The notes under the pieces: generated by a model
Seen by the model: only the letters and a program-made list of their open reading frames with translations
Told to the model about the DNA's origin: nothing
Database searches by the model: none
Shown: positions 42,845 through 52,071 of the stretch, piece by piece
Position numbering within the stretch: the stretch's first letter is position 1
Layout of the letters: each line of letters starts with the position of its first letter
Program-made: the position numbers and the translations under genes
Assembly: GCA_947474595.1 (NCBI GenBank)
Contig: CANJIV010000001.1
Location: 124,001-188,000 of the forward strand
Reading direction: 5' to 3'
Source of the DNA: Solirubrobacterales bacterium
GTDB taxonomy: Bacteria; Actinomycetota; Thermoleophilia; Solirubrobacterales; Solirubrobacteraceae
DNA: 64,000 nt

Positions 42845-44176
42845 ATGAATCCAGTCATAGCGCTGCCGCCAGGTCCTAAGTCGTCGCCAACTATCCAAAC
42901 GTTGCGCTGGGCGATGAAGCCAGATGTCTTCATGGAGGGCTACCGAAAGCAGTTCGGCGACGCCTTCACCTTGCACTTTCTAGGCAACGATCAACCGCAT
43001 GTCATGGTCTCTAACCCCGACGTCAACCACGCGATCATTGCTAATAAAGACAACGGCCTGCCGTCGTGGCGCGCCAAGCTGATAAAGCCGTTCGCCGGGC
43101 CGACGTCAATGTTTTTGCTTGAAGGGGCCGAACACCTCGCGATGCGGCGGACCCTGCTGCCAGCATTTCACGGCGACCACGTCGCCACCTACGAAGAGGT
43201 GATCCGCGAGCAGATCGTTAGCGATATCCAAGGCTGGCCAACCGACGAACCTTTTGCTCTTCACCCGCGCATGCAGCAGGTAACTCTCGAGGTGATCATG
43301 ATCGCTATCTTTGGCCTGAGCGACGATCGGCGCCGCGTCGAGTTCGCCGCCTTGCTAGTGCGCCTGCTTAAGCTCCAAGGCTCGACTCCGAGGATACTTG
43401 TATCCCTTCTAGCAACGCGCCTCGGCCGCCGTGGACCACACTCCGAAACCGACGAGGTCCTTGATCAGATCAAGACCTTCCTAACCGACGAAATTACCAA
43501 ACGCCGAGCGGCCTCCGACATCACCGAACGCGACGACCTCCTCTCAATGCTCCTGCTTGCTGATAGCAAAAGCGACGACAGCGGCAAACTCGACGATGCT
43601 GCGGTGCGCGACCAGCTGATCACACTGCTGTTTGCTGGCCATGAAACTACTGCTAACACAATCGCCTGGACGATCGAACTACTGCTCCAGAATCCCGTCG
43701 TCCTCAAGCGCTTGATGGACGAAATCGACGGCGATGGAGACGACACGAGCTATCTAGGTGCTGTAATCGAGGAGTCGATGCGCCTGCGCCCTGTGTCTCC
43801 GCTGATAGGCCGCCGCTTAGCCGAGGATCTCCATACCGATAGCCTCAGCCTTCCCGCAGGAACCGATGTCGTTATCTCAACTTGGCTCACCCACACTCGC
43901 CCCGACATCTACCCACAGCCATACGAATTTAGGCCAGAGCGCTTTATCGATAACCGCCATGACACCTATGCTTGGCTGGGATTCGGCGGAGGCATCAGGC
44001 GTTGCCCTGGCGCACCTTTTGCTGATCTGGAGCTACGCGTGACCCTCACCGAGATACTCAAGCGCCGCGTCCTGCAGTTGGCTGGCTCAAAACCCGAGCG
44101 AGTCGCGCTGGGGACCTTCGGATTAACTCTTGCCCCGCGCTATGGGGTCATGGTCAGCGCCTCACCCCGCAGCTAA
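42845..44176 (+). CDS. Cytochrome P450, first of a tandem pair
   Basis: A 443-residue monooxygenase. The I-helix oxygen-binding motif is AGHETTANTIAW, the K-helix ExxR is EESMRLRPVSPL, the PERF-like segment is FRPERFI, and the heme-thiolate loop is FGGGIRRCPGAPFAD with the axial Cys. The N-terminus (LPPGPKSSPTIQTLRW) lacks a membrane anchor, as in soluble bacterial P450s. The ATG is 40 nt after the ABC-F stop. The neighbouring P450 at 44231 has the same length and domain order, so the two are duplicates. No ferredoxin partner lies nearby. Substrate unknown. Confidence 0.93.
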   Translation: MNPVIALPPGPKSSPTIQTLRWAMKPDVFMEGYRKQFGDAFTLHFLGNDQPHVMVSNPDVNHAIIANKDNGLPSWRAKLIKPFAGPTSMFLLEGAEHLAMRRTLLPAFHGDHVATYEEVIREQIVSDIQGWPTDEPFALHPRMQQVTLEVIMIAIFGLSDDRRRVEFAALLVRLLKLQGSTPRILVSLLATRLGRRGPHSETDEVLDQIKTFLTDEITKRRAASDITERDDLLSMLLLADSKSDDSGKLDDAAVRDQLITLLFAGHETTANTIAWTIELLLQNPVVLKRLMDEIDGDGDDTSYLGAVIEESMRLRPVSPLIGRRLAEDLHTDSLSLPAGTDVVISTWLTHTRPDIYPQPYEFRPERFIDNRHDTYAWLGFGGGIRRCPGAPFADLELRVTLTEILKRRVLQLAGSKPERVALGTFGLTLAPRYGVMVSASPRS

Positions 44177-44214
44177 GCCGCTGCGAAACGCAGCCGTCTC
44201 CGGCTCGGCGGCTT
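44175..44214 (+). terminator. Structured intergenic element between the P450 genes
   Basis: Closing stem AAGCCGC (44175-44181) and GCGGCTT (44208-44214) enclosing a CTGCG-AAA-CGCAG hairpin and a CCG/CGG hairpin, followed by TTTACA. It could end transcription or modulate expression of the second P450. Confidence 0.4.
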
Positions 44215-44230
44215 TACAATCGCCTGTGAC

Positions 44231-45562
44231 ATGACCGCGAATTTGCTTCCGTCCGGCCCCAGCGAGCCAGCTGCCGTACAGACCGCACGGTGGCTGCGAC
44301 AGCCGATCGCTTTTATGGAGTCCTGCCGTCGTCGCTATGGCGATGCTTTTAGCGTTACTTTCTTGACCTTCGAAAGACCGCTGGTAATGGTTTGCGATCC
44401 CAATGTAGTGCGCGCAATCTACTCTGAGCCACTCAACGAGCCCAACCCCAACCGCACCCGCGCCCTACTTCCGATCATGGGACCTAGATCGGTCTTACTG
44501 CTGACTGGCGAAGAGCATCTTTCCTATCGACGGCTGATGCTGCCGCACTTCCACGGCAAGCAGGTACAGGCCTACGAGAGCATAATTTCTGAGGCCATCG
44601 AGGCCGACATTCAACGCTGGCCGCTAGATCGGGCATTTGCCCTACGGCCCCATATGCAGCGCGTGACACTCGCAGTTATTCTGCGCGCCGTCTTTGGCGT
44701 CACCGATCCTCGGCGCCGCGAGCAACTGAGCGCCCTGCTGCCGAGCCTGCTCCAATCGACACCTCGTATGAAAGATATTTTGCGCGAATTAGCCGCACGC
44801 AAACTAAATCGCAGGCCACCGACCGGGCGCTTGGGTGACGTGCTTGCGCAGATAGACCAAATTCTGCTGTCGGAGATCGCCGCACGGCGCCAAGACCCTG
44901 CGCTTGGCGAGCGCCAAGACATCCTTTCGACGCTAATCTTGGCCCGCTTTGAGGATGGCAGCGAGATGAGTGACGGCGACCTGCGAGACCAGCTAGTTAC
45001 GCTCCTACTGGCCGGCCACGAGACAACTGCCACGGCCCTTGCCTGGACCTTCGAGCTGCTGTTGAGAAACCCAGCGGCGCTGGATCGTCTCACCGCTGAA
45101 GTCGCCGCCGATGATGGGGACACCTATCTGCGCGCGGTGATCTCTGAGTCGCTGCGCCTGCGCCCCGTGGTTCCAGTCTCTGGTCGGCGCCTTACTAACG
45201 AGCTGCGTAGCGACACGCTCACCCTGCCAGCCGGGACAGACGTGACGCCAGCGATCTGGCTAACTCACACCAACCCCTCCCTCTACCCCGACCCAATGAC
45301 CTTCCGGCCCGAGCGCTTCCTCGAAGCCAAGCCGACTACCTACGGTTGGATCCCGTTCGGTGGCGGCGTGCGACGCTGCCTCGGTGTCGCCTTTGCCGAA
45401 CTTGAGATGCGGGTCGTGATTAAAGCGGTCCTGAGGCAGCGCCTGCTGATGTCGGCAAGCCGCAAACCCGAGCGGGCGATCTTCCGAGACGTAACCCTGT
45501 CTCCCAGGAAAGGGACCGTTGTGCGTGCCCCGCGTCGCCAGATTCCTGCGGGCCTAAGCTAA
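44231..45562 (+). CDS. Cytochrome P450, second of a tandem pair
   Basis: A 443-residue P450 matching the first copy in length. Motifs are AGHETTATALAWTFELLLR, ESLRLRPVVPVSGRR, FRPERFLEA and the heme loop FGGGVRRCLGVAFAELEMRV with the axial Cys. The N-terminus LLPSGPSEPAAVQTARWL is soluble-type. A CAAGGCC-rich 54-nt spacer separates it from its neighbour. The two differ enough that they probably have different substrates. It converges with the DUF2237 gene. Confidence 0.93.
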   Translation: MTANLLPSGPSEPAAVQTARWLRQPIAFMESCRRRYGDAFSVTFLTFERPLVMVCDPNVVRAIYSEPLNEPNPNRTRALLPIMGPRSVLLLTGEEHLSYRRLMLPHFHGKQVQAYESIISEAIEADIQRWPLDRAFALRPHMQRVTLAVILRAVFGVTDPRRREQLSALLPSLLQSTPRMKDILRELAARKLNRRPPTGRLGDVLAQIDQILLSEIAARRQDPALGERQDILSTLILARFEDGSEMSDGDLRDQLVTLLLAGHETTATALAWTFELLLRNPAALDRLTAEVAADDGDTYLRAVISESLRLRPVVPVSGRRLTNELRSDTLTLPAGTDVTPAIWLTHTNPSLYPDPMTFRPERFLEAKPTTYGWIPFGGGVRRCLGVAFAELEMRVVIKAVLRQRLLMSASRKPERAIFRDVTLSPRKGTVVRAPRRQIPAGLS

Positions 45563-45574
45563 CGGCCCTGCATC

Positions 45575-45973
45575 TTAGGGCGTGCCCTCAAGCGCTCCGG
45601 GGTCTTGGGGAACGTCGACGGCGTGCTGGGCTAGCGCCTCGAGTGAAACGATTTCAAGGCAGCGCTCGTGCGTGCTTGCTAGCACCACATAAGAGGCCGC
45701 GCCATCCTCATGGGCACGCAGCCAGTTGACGGCGGTAACACACCAACGGTCGCCTGGCGTGAGGCCTGGAAAGCCGTAGGTGGGCATCGGCGTAGTTAGG
45801 TCGTTGCCGATCGAACGCTGGTGTTCGAGAAACCCCGCTGTCACGACGGCGCAGATCGTGTGACTACCTCGATCCTCAGGACCAGTCGCGCAGCAGCCAT
45901 CGCGATAGAAGCCGGTCATGGGGTCGCTGCCACACTCTTGTAGGTCACCACCCAAGACGTTTCGATCGCTCAT
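45575..45973 (-). CDS. DUF2237 family protein
   Basis: A 132-residue protein of the DUF2237 family. The diagnostic N-terminus is MSDRNVLGGDLQECGSDPMTGFYRDGCCATGPEDRG, with HTICAVVTAGFLEHQRSIGNDLTTPMPTYGFPGLTPGDRWCVTAVNWLRAHEDG and the C-terminal VVLASTHERCLEIVSLE. The family, with conserved Cys residues, is of unknown function. The ATG at 45973 is the family start; longer frames overlap the divergent carbonic anhydrase region. It converges with the second P450. Confidence 0.85.
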   Translation of the reverse strand: MSDRNVLGGDLQECGSDPMTGFYRDGCCATGPEDRGSHTICAVVTAGFLEHQRSIGNDLTTPMPTYGFPGLTPGDRWCVTAVNWLRAHEDGAASYVVLASTHERCLEIVSLEALAQHAVDVPQDPGALEGTP

Positions 45974-46021
45974 AACACCAAGTATCTCCGAGCGCGCGGT
46001 CAATCCTTTAGGGTTCACGGC

Positions 46022-46525
46022 GTGGACGTAATAGATCAGCTGATCGCCAGTAACCAAGAGTTCGCCGATTCCCTGCCCTCGGTGCATCTCGATCTCTGCC
46101 CCAGCCGGAAGCTGGCGATCGTCACATGCATGGACTCGCGCCTCGATGTCTTTGCTGCCTTAGGCCTAAATGACGGCGAAGCCCACATCCTGCGCAACGC
46201 GGGCGGTGTGATCACAGACGATGTGATCCGCTCGCTTGCGGTCTCCCAGCGGCGACTAGGCACGCGCAAAGTGATGCTCATCCACCACACCGACTGCGGC
46301 ATGCTGACACTCACCGACGATGGCTTTCGAGCTGAACTCCAAGAGTCAACCGGCGTCGCTCCTGCCTTTGCGATCGAGTCATTTACAGACACCGAAGCCA
46401 ACGTCGCCCAATCTATCCTGCGCGTGCGCAGATCTGCGTTCATTCCTTACCGCGACGAGGTACGTGGCTTTGTCTACGACGTCGACGACCACCGCCTCAG
46501 AGAGGTCGCTGTCGCCCAAGAGTAG
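46022..46525 (+). CDS. Beta-class carbonic anhydrase
   Basis: A 167-residue zinc enzyme interconverting CO2 and bicarbonate. Zinc ligands appear in VTCMDSRLDVFAALGL (Cys and Asp-Arg dyad) and in MLIHHTDCGMLTLTD (His and Cys). HILRNAGGVITDDVIRSLAVSQRRLGTRKV is typical. It is on the short side for the class, like the single-domain mycobacterial enzymes. The GTG start at 46022 is divergent from the DUF2237 gene. It would supply bicarbonate for carboxylases. Confidence 0.92.
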   Translation: MDVIDQLIASNQEFADSLPSVHLDLCPSRKLAIVTCMDSRLDVFAALGLNDGEAHILRNAGGVITDDVIRSLAVSQRRLGTRKVMLIHHTDCGMLTLTDDGFRAELQESTGVAPAFAIESFTDTEANVAQSILRVRRSAFIPYRDEVRGFVYDVDDHRLREVAVAQE

Positions 46526-46566
46526 GCACCTACGCCTCAAGATCAGGACTCGACTACTGTGTTCCC

Positions 46567-47784
46567 ATGACCAACCTCTTGCTATCTAAGAACTGCCGTC
46601 GACTTGGATCGCTGCTGGTAGCTACGTTCTGCTCGTTGATCACCGTGGCGACCGCGACGAGCGCCGCCGCCGTAAGCACCGCCTGTACTCATCAAGCTGG
46701 GGCCCTTAGCGCCGTGACGCTAACGGTCGATAACCAAGATGGATCAACCAACTCCGCTGATGGAAGTGGTTTCATGGCGTGCGTCTTTCCCAATGGCAGC
46801 GAGGCGTATTCGATCGTGATTGCCAAAGACGACGGCACCGAAGACCTAGGGGCAGATAATCTTGGGCGCACCTTTAGGCTCGGATTCACGCTCCCGGCGG
46901 GACAAAGCGCGACATCGGCCGAGCTCTACGCAGACGTCCAGTCCTACACAATCGCCGATCACGGGCGTGACATCGCGCTTGTAATGAAGCCTGTGTCAGT
47001 CACCAGTGCGACCGATACAGACAGCCCGCAACCACTACAAGACAGCCTAGCTAGCGTTGTCGGTGGGATCCGCTTTAACTCAACCGGATCCCCGCCTCAC
47101 GGAGTTATTGGCATGTGGATCGGAGCGAGTGCTAACCGTTATTCGGTCTCCCTATCGGGATCGTGTCCCAACTTCCAAAGTGGCGGACCATCTGGGTCCA
47201 CGGCAGCTGGTGCGATCTCTGTGCGTCTGTGGGCGCCGCACATGACGGCCGGAACGCTCACCGCTCCGGTCCTCAACACGGGATCACTGAAGGCGTTCAT
47301 ACCCACAGCAGCGGCATCGGCCTGCTTCGGCGGAGCCACCCTCGACGCGATAGTAGCTGCGCTAGAGGTAGCAAGATCAGCTGCCGCCGAGGGCGAGACC
47401 GCGCTTACGCCGGGTAGCCAGTTCACAGCAACGGCTCTCAGCGACGGGCTCTTGATTGACGTTCCGACCGTGACCTTCTCAAGTCCGACCTACATAATCT
47501 CGGCACCGAAGCTTGTGCCGCGTATCCCGCCCACGATCAAGAAGGTCTCTGCCACCGCGACGCGTAAGGGTTCAAAGGCGATCGTCAGGGTGAACGTACC
47601 GGCCGCATATAAGGGTAAGAGAATCGTAGTTACAGAGATCATCGGCAAGAGGTCGAGAACCCTCGTTACGACCAAGGCCAAGGCTGGCGTGAATATCTTT
47701 ACCGTCAAGGTCAGCGCCAAAAAGGGTAAAGCCTCCTTGAAGGTCACCCTTAACGCCAAGATAGTTGCGACGCTTAAGGTCTGA
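46567..47784 (+). CDS. Secreted protein of unknown function (405 aa)
   Basis: A 405-residue exported protein with a signal peptide (RRLGSLLVATFCSLITVATATSAAAV). The body is beta-rich with two Cys in the early part (STACTHQAG, MACVFPNG) and a third and fourth near residues 200 and 250. The C-terminal 80 residues are Lys/Val-rich (RKGSKAIVRVNVPAAYKGKRIVV, AKAGVNIFTVKVSAKKGKASLKV) and look like a cell-wall-associated or Ig-like domain. I do not recognise a family. Similar Lys-rich tails occur in Thermoleophilia-type secreted proteins; this is a hint only. Confidence 0.65.
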   Translation: MTNLLLSKNCRRLGSLLVATFCSLITVATATSAAAVSTACTHQAGALSAVTLTVDNQDGSTNSADGSGFMACVFPNGSEAYSIVIAKDDGTEDLGADNLGRTFRLGFTLPAGQSATSAELYADVQSYTIADHGRDIALVMKPVSVTSATDTDSPQPLQDSLASVVGGIRFNSTGSPPHGVIGMWIGASANRYSVSLSGSCPNFQSGGPSGSTAAGAISVRLWAPHMTAGTLTAPVLNTGSLKAFIPTAAASACFGGATLDAIVAALEVARSAAAEGETALTPGSQFTATALSDGLLIDVPTVTFSSPTYIISAPKLVPRIPPTIKKVSATATRKGSKAIVRVNVPAAYKGKRIVVTEIIGKRSRTLVTTKAKAGVNIFTVKVSAKKGKASLKVTLNAKIVATLKV

Positions 47785-47908
47785 CCACCAGAGTACAGCC
47801 GCAGGATTAACCGCCGCGTTGGCGAATTGGGCCCTATCGCGTCCGCAGCCGCGACAAGAGATAGCCTCAGCGTGACCACATAGCGCCGCATCCAACCAGG
47901 AGGCCTAG

Positions 47909-49444
47909 ATGAGCTCAGTTCCTGCCGACCCACAGATGGTTGAAGTTACAACCGCTCTAGCGCTGGAGGAGAAGGGCAAGCTCGTCAAGTCGCTGAGCCG
48001 ACTGGACATGACGCTCTTTACGATCTGTGCCTTCGTTGGACTCGACACGCTCGGGCTCGTTGCCGCTAACGGGCCACAGGGATTCCTCTGGCTGGCCCTA
48101 CTTGCGGTTCTTTTCGTCATCCCTTACGGATTGGTGATGTCTGAAGTTGGAAGTGCGTTCCCCGAAGAAGGCGGGCCTTACGAGTGGGTCAAACTCGCCT
48201 TTGGACGCTTCCAGGGCTCCATAGCTGCCGTCCTTTACTGGTTCACCAACCCACTCTGGGTAGGAGGCTCGCTGGCCTTTATTGCTACCGCGGCATGGAG
48301 CGGCAACATCACAAATATCGATCCCGGTGGAATCTGGGACTACGTCTTTAAGCTCGCCTTCATCTGGATCTCGATAGGCGTCGCCATCGCGGCCCTAAAG
48401 CGCGGCAAGTGGATCCCTAACCTCGGCGCAATCGTGCGCGTCTTAGTGCTCGGGCTGTTCTCCGTGACGGTCATAATCTACGGCTTCCAAGAGGGCTTCA
48501 GTGGGTCACTCGTCACCGATATCACGCCAACGATGTCGGTCTTCTTGGCGCTGGTACCACTACTTCTCTTTAACTACGTTGGATTTGAGCTCCAAAATGG
48601 CGCGGCAGAGGAGATGGAGGACCCGCAGAAAGATGTTCCGATGTCGGTCCTGCGCAGTGGCGTCTCGGGGGTCCTGATGTACGCGATCCCGATCCTCTGC
48701 ATCCTGCTTGTGCTTCCACTCGACAAAGTAACTGGAATCGGCGGCTTCCTCGACGCCGTCAGCGCAACCTTCACTATCTACGGGGGCGCCGCCGACGTCA
48801 TTCTCAAGTGCGTAGCAATCGGCTTCATTCTCACACTGGTCACCTCCGGCTCTGTTTGGATGATCGGCAGCGACCGTGTGCTGGCCGTTGCCGCCTACGA
48901 CGGGGCCTTCGCACCGTTCTTCGGGCGCTTCAATGCCCGCCTAGGAACACCGGTGCGCGTCAATGTTCTGTCGGGAATCGTCGCCTCGATCTTTATGGTC
49001 GCTGCCGTTGCTCTCTTCGATAATGGAGAGGACTCGAAGTTCTACATCGTCCTCACGATCGCGATCTCGACGACCCTGCTCTCTTATCTATGGATCTTCC
49101 CGGCGGCCTTGAAGTTGCGCTACAGCCACGGCCACGTCAAGCGGCCATACCGTGTTGGAGATCGCGGCAACGGGCCGATGATCGTCGCTGTGGTGATGAC
49201 GACCTTCTGGGTTGCACTGGGTAGCTGGGTTGCCATATTCCCCGGCACGCTCGAGAGCATCTTCGGGGTTGAGTACGACTTCAACGACGTCTGGGGAACC
49301 GGGCGCGGGACCTATGAGCTGCTGACGATCGGCACGCTAGTTGTGATCGTGATCGTCGCGATCATTGGCTACGCGATGGGCGCCGCCGTCAGGCGCGAGC
49401 AGGTCACGGTCGCGATTGATCCTGGCAGCGAATCCACGGGATAG
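47909..49444 (+). CDS. APC-family amino acid permease
   Basis: A 511-residue transporter with about 12 helices. The first helix has MTLFTICAFVGLDTLGLVAANG, the second VMSEVGSAFPEEGGPYEWVKLAFGRFQGSIAAVLYWF, typical of APC antiporters such as GadC/YjeM. Later ALVPLLLFNYVGFELQNGAAEEMEDPQKDVP carries the characteristic helix 6 with acidic residues. It is likely a glutamate/GABA-like or other amino acid antiporter. The ATG follows AACCAGGAGGCCTAG, a strong ribosome binding site. It converges with the isobutyryl-CoA mutase gene. Confidence 0.9.
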   Translation: MSSVPADPQMVEVTTALALEEKGKLVKSLSRLDMTLFTICAFVGLDTLGLVAANGPQGFLWLALLAVLFVIPYGLVMSEVGSAFPEEGGPYEWVKLAFGRFQGSIAAVLYWFTNPLWVGGSLAFIATAAWSGNITNIDPGGIWDYVFKLAFIWISIGVAIAALKRGKWIPNLGAIVRVLVLGLFSVTVIIYGFQEGFSGSLVTDITPTMSVFLALVPLLLFNYVGFELQNGAAEEMEDPQKDVPMSVLRSGVSGVLMYAIPILCILLVLPLDKVTGIGGFLDAVSATFTIYGGAADVILKCVAIGFILTLVTSGSVWMIGSDRVLAVAAYDGAFAPFFGRFNARLGTPVRVNVLSGIVASIFMVAAVALFDNGEDSKFYIVLTIAISTTLLSYLWIFPAALKLRYSHGHVKRPYRVGDRGNGPMIVAVVMTTFWVALGSWVAIFPGTLESIFGVEYDFNDVWGTGRGTYELLTIGTLVVIVIVAIIGYAMGAAVRREQVTVAIDPGSESTG

Positions 49445-49459
49445 CAGATCAGAACTTCC

Positions 49460-49484
49460 TTCTGAGCCCTAGGCGGGCTTAGAA
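49460..49484. terminator. Bidirectional terminator-like hairpin
   Basis: Stem TTCTGAGCCC (49460-49469) pairing with GGGCTTAGAA (49475-49484), including one G-U pair, with a 5-nt loop. It sits between the convergent permease and mutase genes. No long T-run. Confidence 0.55.
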
Positions 49485-49493
49485 GAATCAGAC

Positions 49494-51146
49494 CTAGAAG
49501 ACTGGGGTCTCGGTGTACGAGCCCCAAACTTCTTGAAGGGCTTGGATGATCTCGCCCTCGCTGGCGTGAGCGCGGGCTGCATCCATGAGTACCGGCATCA
49601 CATTGCGATCGCCAGCGGCGGCCTCGCGCAGGTCAACTAGAACGCGCTCCACCGCGCTACCGTCACGGCTGGCACGCACAGCCTGGAGGGTGCCGATCTG
49701 GCGCGCTTCGATTGTCGGATCGATGTGCAGCAGAGGCGTCTGGTCGTCGCCGCCTTCGGTGAAGCTGTTAACTCCCACCACGAGGCGACGGCCACTGTCG
49801 ATCTCACGCTGGAGTTCGTAGCTTGCGTCGGCGATCTCGCGCTGAGGGTAGTTGCGCTTGACAGCCTCAACCATCCCTCCCAGCTCATCGATCTTGGCGA
49901 AGTATTCGTAGGCTTGGCGCTCCATCTCATCCGTAAGCGACTCGACGAAATAGGAGCCGCCAAGCGGATCGATCGTGTTCGTCACGCCGGTCTCGTGGGC
50001 GATGATCTGCTGAGTGCGCAAGGCGATGCGGACCGCGTCTTCAGTCGGCAGTGCGAGCGCCTCGTCGTAGGAGTTTGTGTGCAAGGACTGCGTACCGCCA
50101 AGCACCCCCGCGAGCGCTTCGATTGACGTGCGCACGATGTTGTTAAGTGGCTGTTGGGCGGTTAGCGAAACACCTGCCGTCTGCGTGTGAAAGCGCATTA
50201 GCCAAGACTTGGGATCCTTGGCGCCGAAGGTTTCGCGCAGCTCGCGCGCCCAGATACGGCGGGCAGCGCGGTACTTAGCGATCTCCTCAAAAAAGTCAAT
50301 CTGTGCGTTAAAGAAGAAGCTCAAGCGCGGGGCGAAGTCATCGACATCGAGGCCGCGTTGGACTGCCTGCTCAACGTAGGTCAGGCCGTCCTTAAGAGTG
50401 AACGCCAGCTCCTGGGCTGCTGTCGATCCCGCCTCGCGGATGTGGTAGCCGCTGATGCTCACAGGATGCCAGCGCGGCATCTCGGTACTGCACCACTCGA
50501 TCATGTCGCCGAGAAAGCGCATCGCTGGATCGATTGGGAAGCACCACTCCTTCTGGGCGATGTACTCCTTGAGAATGTCAGCTTGGATCGTTCCGCCGAG
50601 CTTGTGGGCTGGGACCCCAGAGACCTCGGCTGCGCCAACGTAGTAGGCCAGCATGATCGGCGCCGGGGCGTTGATCGTCATCGAAACACTGACATCGCCG
50701 AGGTCGATCCCTTGGAAGAGGGTCTGCATGTCATCGATCGTGTCGACCGCTACGCCCTCGCGTCCAACCTCTCCCAGCGAGCGTGGGGAGTCGGAGTCGT
50801 GGCCCATCAGCGACGGCATATCGAAGGCCGTAGAGAGGCCGGTTTGGCCGTGGTCAAGCAGATAACGGAATCGCTCGTTGGTCTCGGTTGCGGTGCCAAA
50901 GCCAGCGAACTGCCTCATCGTCCATAGCCGACCGCGATACATGCTCGGATAGACGCCGCGGGTGTATGGGTACTGACCTGGATAGCCGATCTGGTCCTGG
51001 TTGGAGAGGTCAGCCTCGGTGTAGAGGGGCTTGATCTCTACGTCTGAAAGAGTTTTAAAGACCGCCTCGCGTTCGGGTGTAGTGGCATATGTCGCGCACC
51101 ACTCTTCATACGTTGACGGTGGTTTAACGCCGAGTTCAGAGCTCAT
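49494..51146 (-). CDS. icmA: Isobutyryl-CoA mutase-type large subunit (methylmalonyl-CoA mutase family)
   Basis: Coenzyme B12-dependent mutase large subunit, 550 residues, with the TIM-barrel catalytic domain only; the B12-binding small subunit must come from elsewhere. Typical parts are [97 protein letters not shown] and [17 protein letters not shown]. With the ATG at 51146, Phe80 and Gln198 match the substrate-specificity residues of IcmA, where methylmalonyl-CoA mutase has Tyr and Arg. This suggests isobutyryl-/n-butyryl-CoA interconversion. The gene is divergent from a 3-hydroxyacyl-CoA dehydrogenase. Confidence 0.9.
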   Translation of the reverse strand: MSSELGVKPPSTYEEWCATYATTPEREAVFKTLSDVEIKPLYTEADLSNQDQIGYPGQYPYTRGVYPSMYRGRLWTMRQFAGFGTATETNERFRYLLDHGQTGLSTAFDMPSLMGHDSDSPRSLGEVGREGVAVDTIDDMQTLFQGIDLGDVSVSMTINAPAPIMLAYYVGAAEVSGVPAHKLGGTIQADILKEYIAQKEWCFPIDPAMRFLGDMIEWCSTEMPRWHPVSISGYHIREAGSTAAQELAFTLKDGLTYVEQAVQRGLDVDDFAPRLSFFFNAQIDFFEEIAKYRAARRIWARELRETFGAKDPKSWLMRFHTQTAGVSLTAQQPLNNIVRTSIEALAGVLGGTQSLHTNSYDEALALPTEDAVRIALRTQQIIAHETGVTNTIDPLGGSYFVESLTDEMERQAYEYFAKIDELGGMVEAVKRNYPQREIADASYELQREIDSGRRLVVGVNSFTEGGDDQTPLLHIDPTIEARQIGTLQAVRASRDGSAVERVLVDLREAAAGDRNVMPVLMDAARAHASEGEIIQALQEVWGSYTETPVF

Positions 51147-51210
51147 TGAAGTACAGTCTAGGACATCCGATAGTCGGAGGTCCAACGATCTATGAGAGGC
51201 ACGCGGCTAA

Positions 51211-52071
51211 ATGACTGAAGCGATTGACTTGGTCGGCGTAGTAGGCGCTGGCTTCATGGGCTCCGGGATCGCAGAGTCCGCAGCCCGTGGTGGATTTCAC
51301 GTTGTGATTCACGAGCCAGAAGAGGCTCCGCTTAAGCGAAGCGCAGAGCGGATCGAGGCCTCCGTCGCTAAGGCAGTGAGCGGTGGCAAGCTCTCTGACG
51401 ATGAAGCTGGTGCCTTACTTCAACGGATCACTTGGTCGCAATCGCTCGACGGACTGGCTGGCGCTCAACTCGTCGTGGAGGCCGTCTTTGAAGACCCTCT
51501 AGTCAAAGGTCCGCTGTTTAAGAAACTCGACCAACTACTACCTCCGAGCGCGATCCTGGCCTCCAATACATCTTCGATCCCGATCGCCCAGATCGCGTCT
51601 TGGACACAAAATCCAGATCGCGTCCTAGGCCTTCACTTCTTCTCCCCCGTGCCCGTGATGAAACTCGTCGAAATCGTGATCGGTCTCGACACCGCCGAGA
51701 CTGCGGTCTCGCGCGCCGAGGAATTTACCCGCGCCATCGGGAAGCACTCAATCCGGACCAAGGACCGCTCGGGATTCATCGTCAACATGCTGCTGGTGCC
51801 CTACCTGATGGCTGGGGTCCGAATGCTTGAAGAGGGATTCGCCACGCGCGAGGACATCGACGAGGGAATGCAGCTCGGCGCCGGGCATCCAATGGGACCG
51901 CTTACGCTCTGTGATTTTATCGGCCTCGACGTCCTTTACGCCGTCTGCGACTCACTCTACGAAGAGTTCAAGCGTCCTGAATACGCCCCTCCCCCGCTGC
52001 TCAAGCGGATGGTTGTCTCTGGCCACCACGGCCGCAAGAGCGGGCGCGGCTTCTACGAGTACACGCGCTAG
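51211..52071 (+). CDS. 3-Hydroxybutyryl-CoA dehydrogenase
   Basis: NAD-dependent oxidation of 3-hydroxyacyl-CoA to 3-oxoacyl-CoA. The 286-residue protein has the Rossmann GVVGAGFMGSGIAESAARGG (residues 9-28), NTSSIPIAQIASWTQNPDRVLGLHFFSPVPVMKLVEIV with the catalytic His, RSGFIVNMLLVPYLMAG, and GHPMGPLTLCDFIGLDVLYAV. It overlaps the MarR gene by 4 nt convergently. It is divergent from the isobutyryl-CoA mutase gene with 64 nt between starts, so both may share butyryl-CoA metabolism. Confidence 0.92.
   Translation: MTEAIDLVGVVGAGFMGSGIAESAARGGFHVVIHEPEEAPLKRSAERIEASVAKAVSGGKLSDDEAGALLQRITWSQSLDGLAGAQLVVEAVFEDPLVKGPLFKKLDQLLPPSAILASNTSSIPIAQIASWTQNPDRVLGLHFFSPVPVMKLVEIVIGLDTAETAVSRAEEFTRAIGKHSIRTKDRSGFIVNMLLVPYLMAGVRMLEEGFATREDIDEGMQLGAGHPMGPLTLCDFIGLDVLYAVCDSLYEEFKRPEYAPPPLLKRMVVSGHHGRKSGRGFYEYTR

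Noticed and set aside
47490..47933. 147-codon minus-strand frame
   Set aside because: It is a shadow of the secreted protein and permease genes, lacks a ribosome binding site and has no plausible domain.
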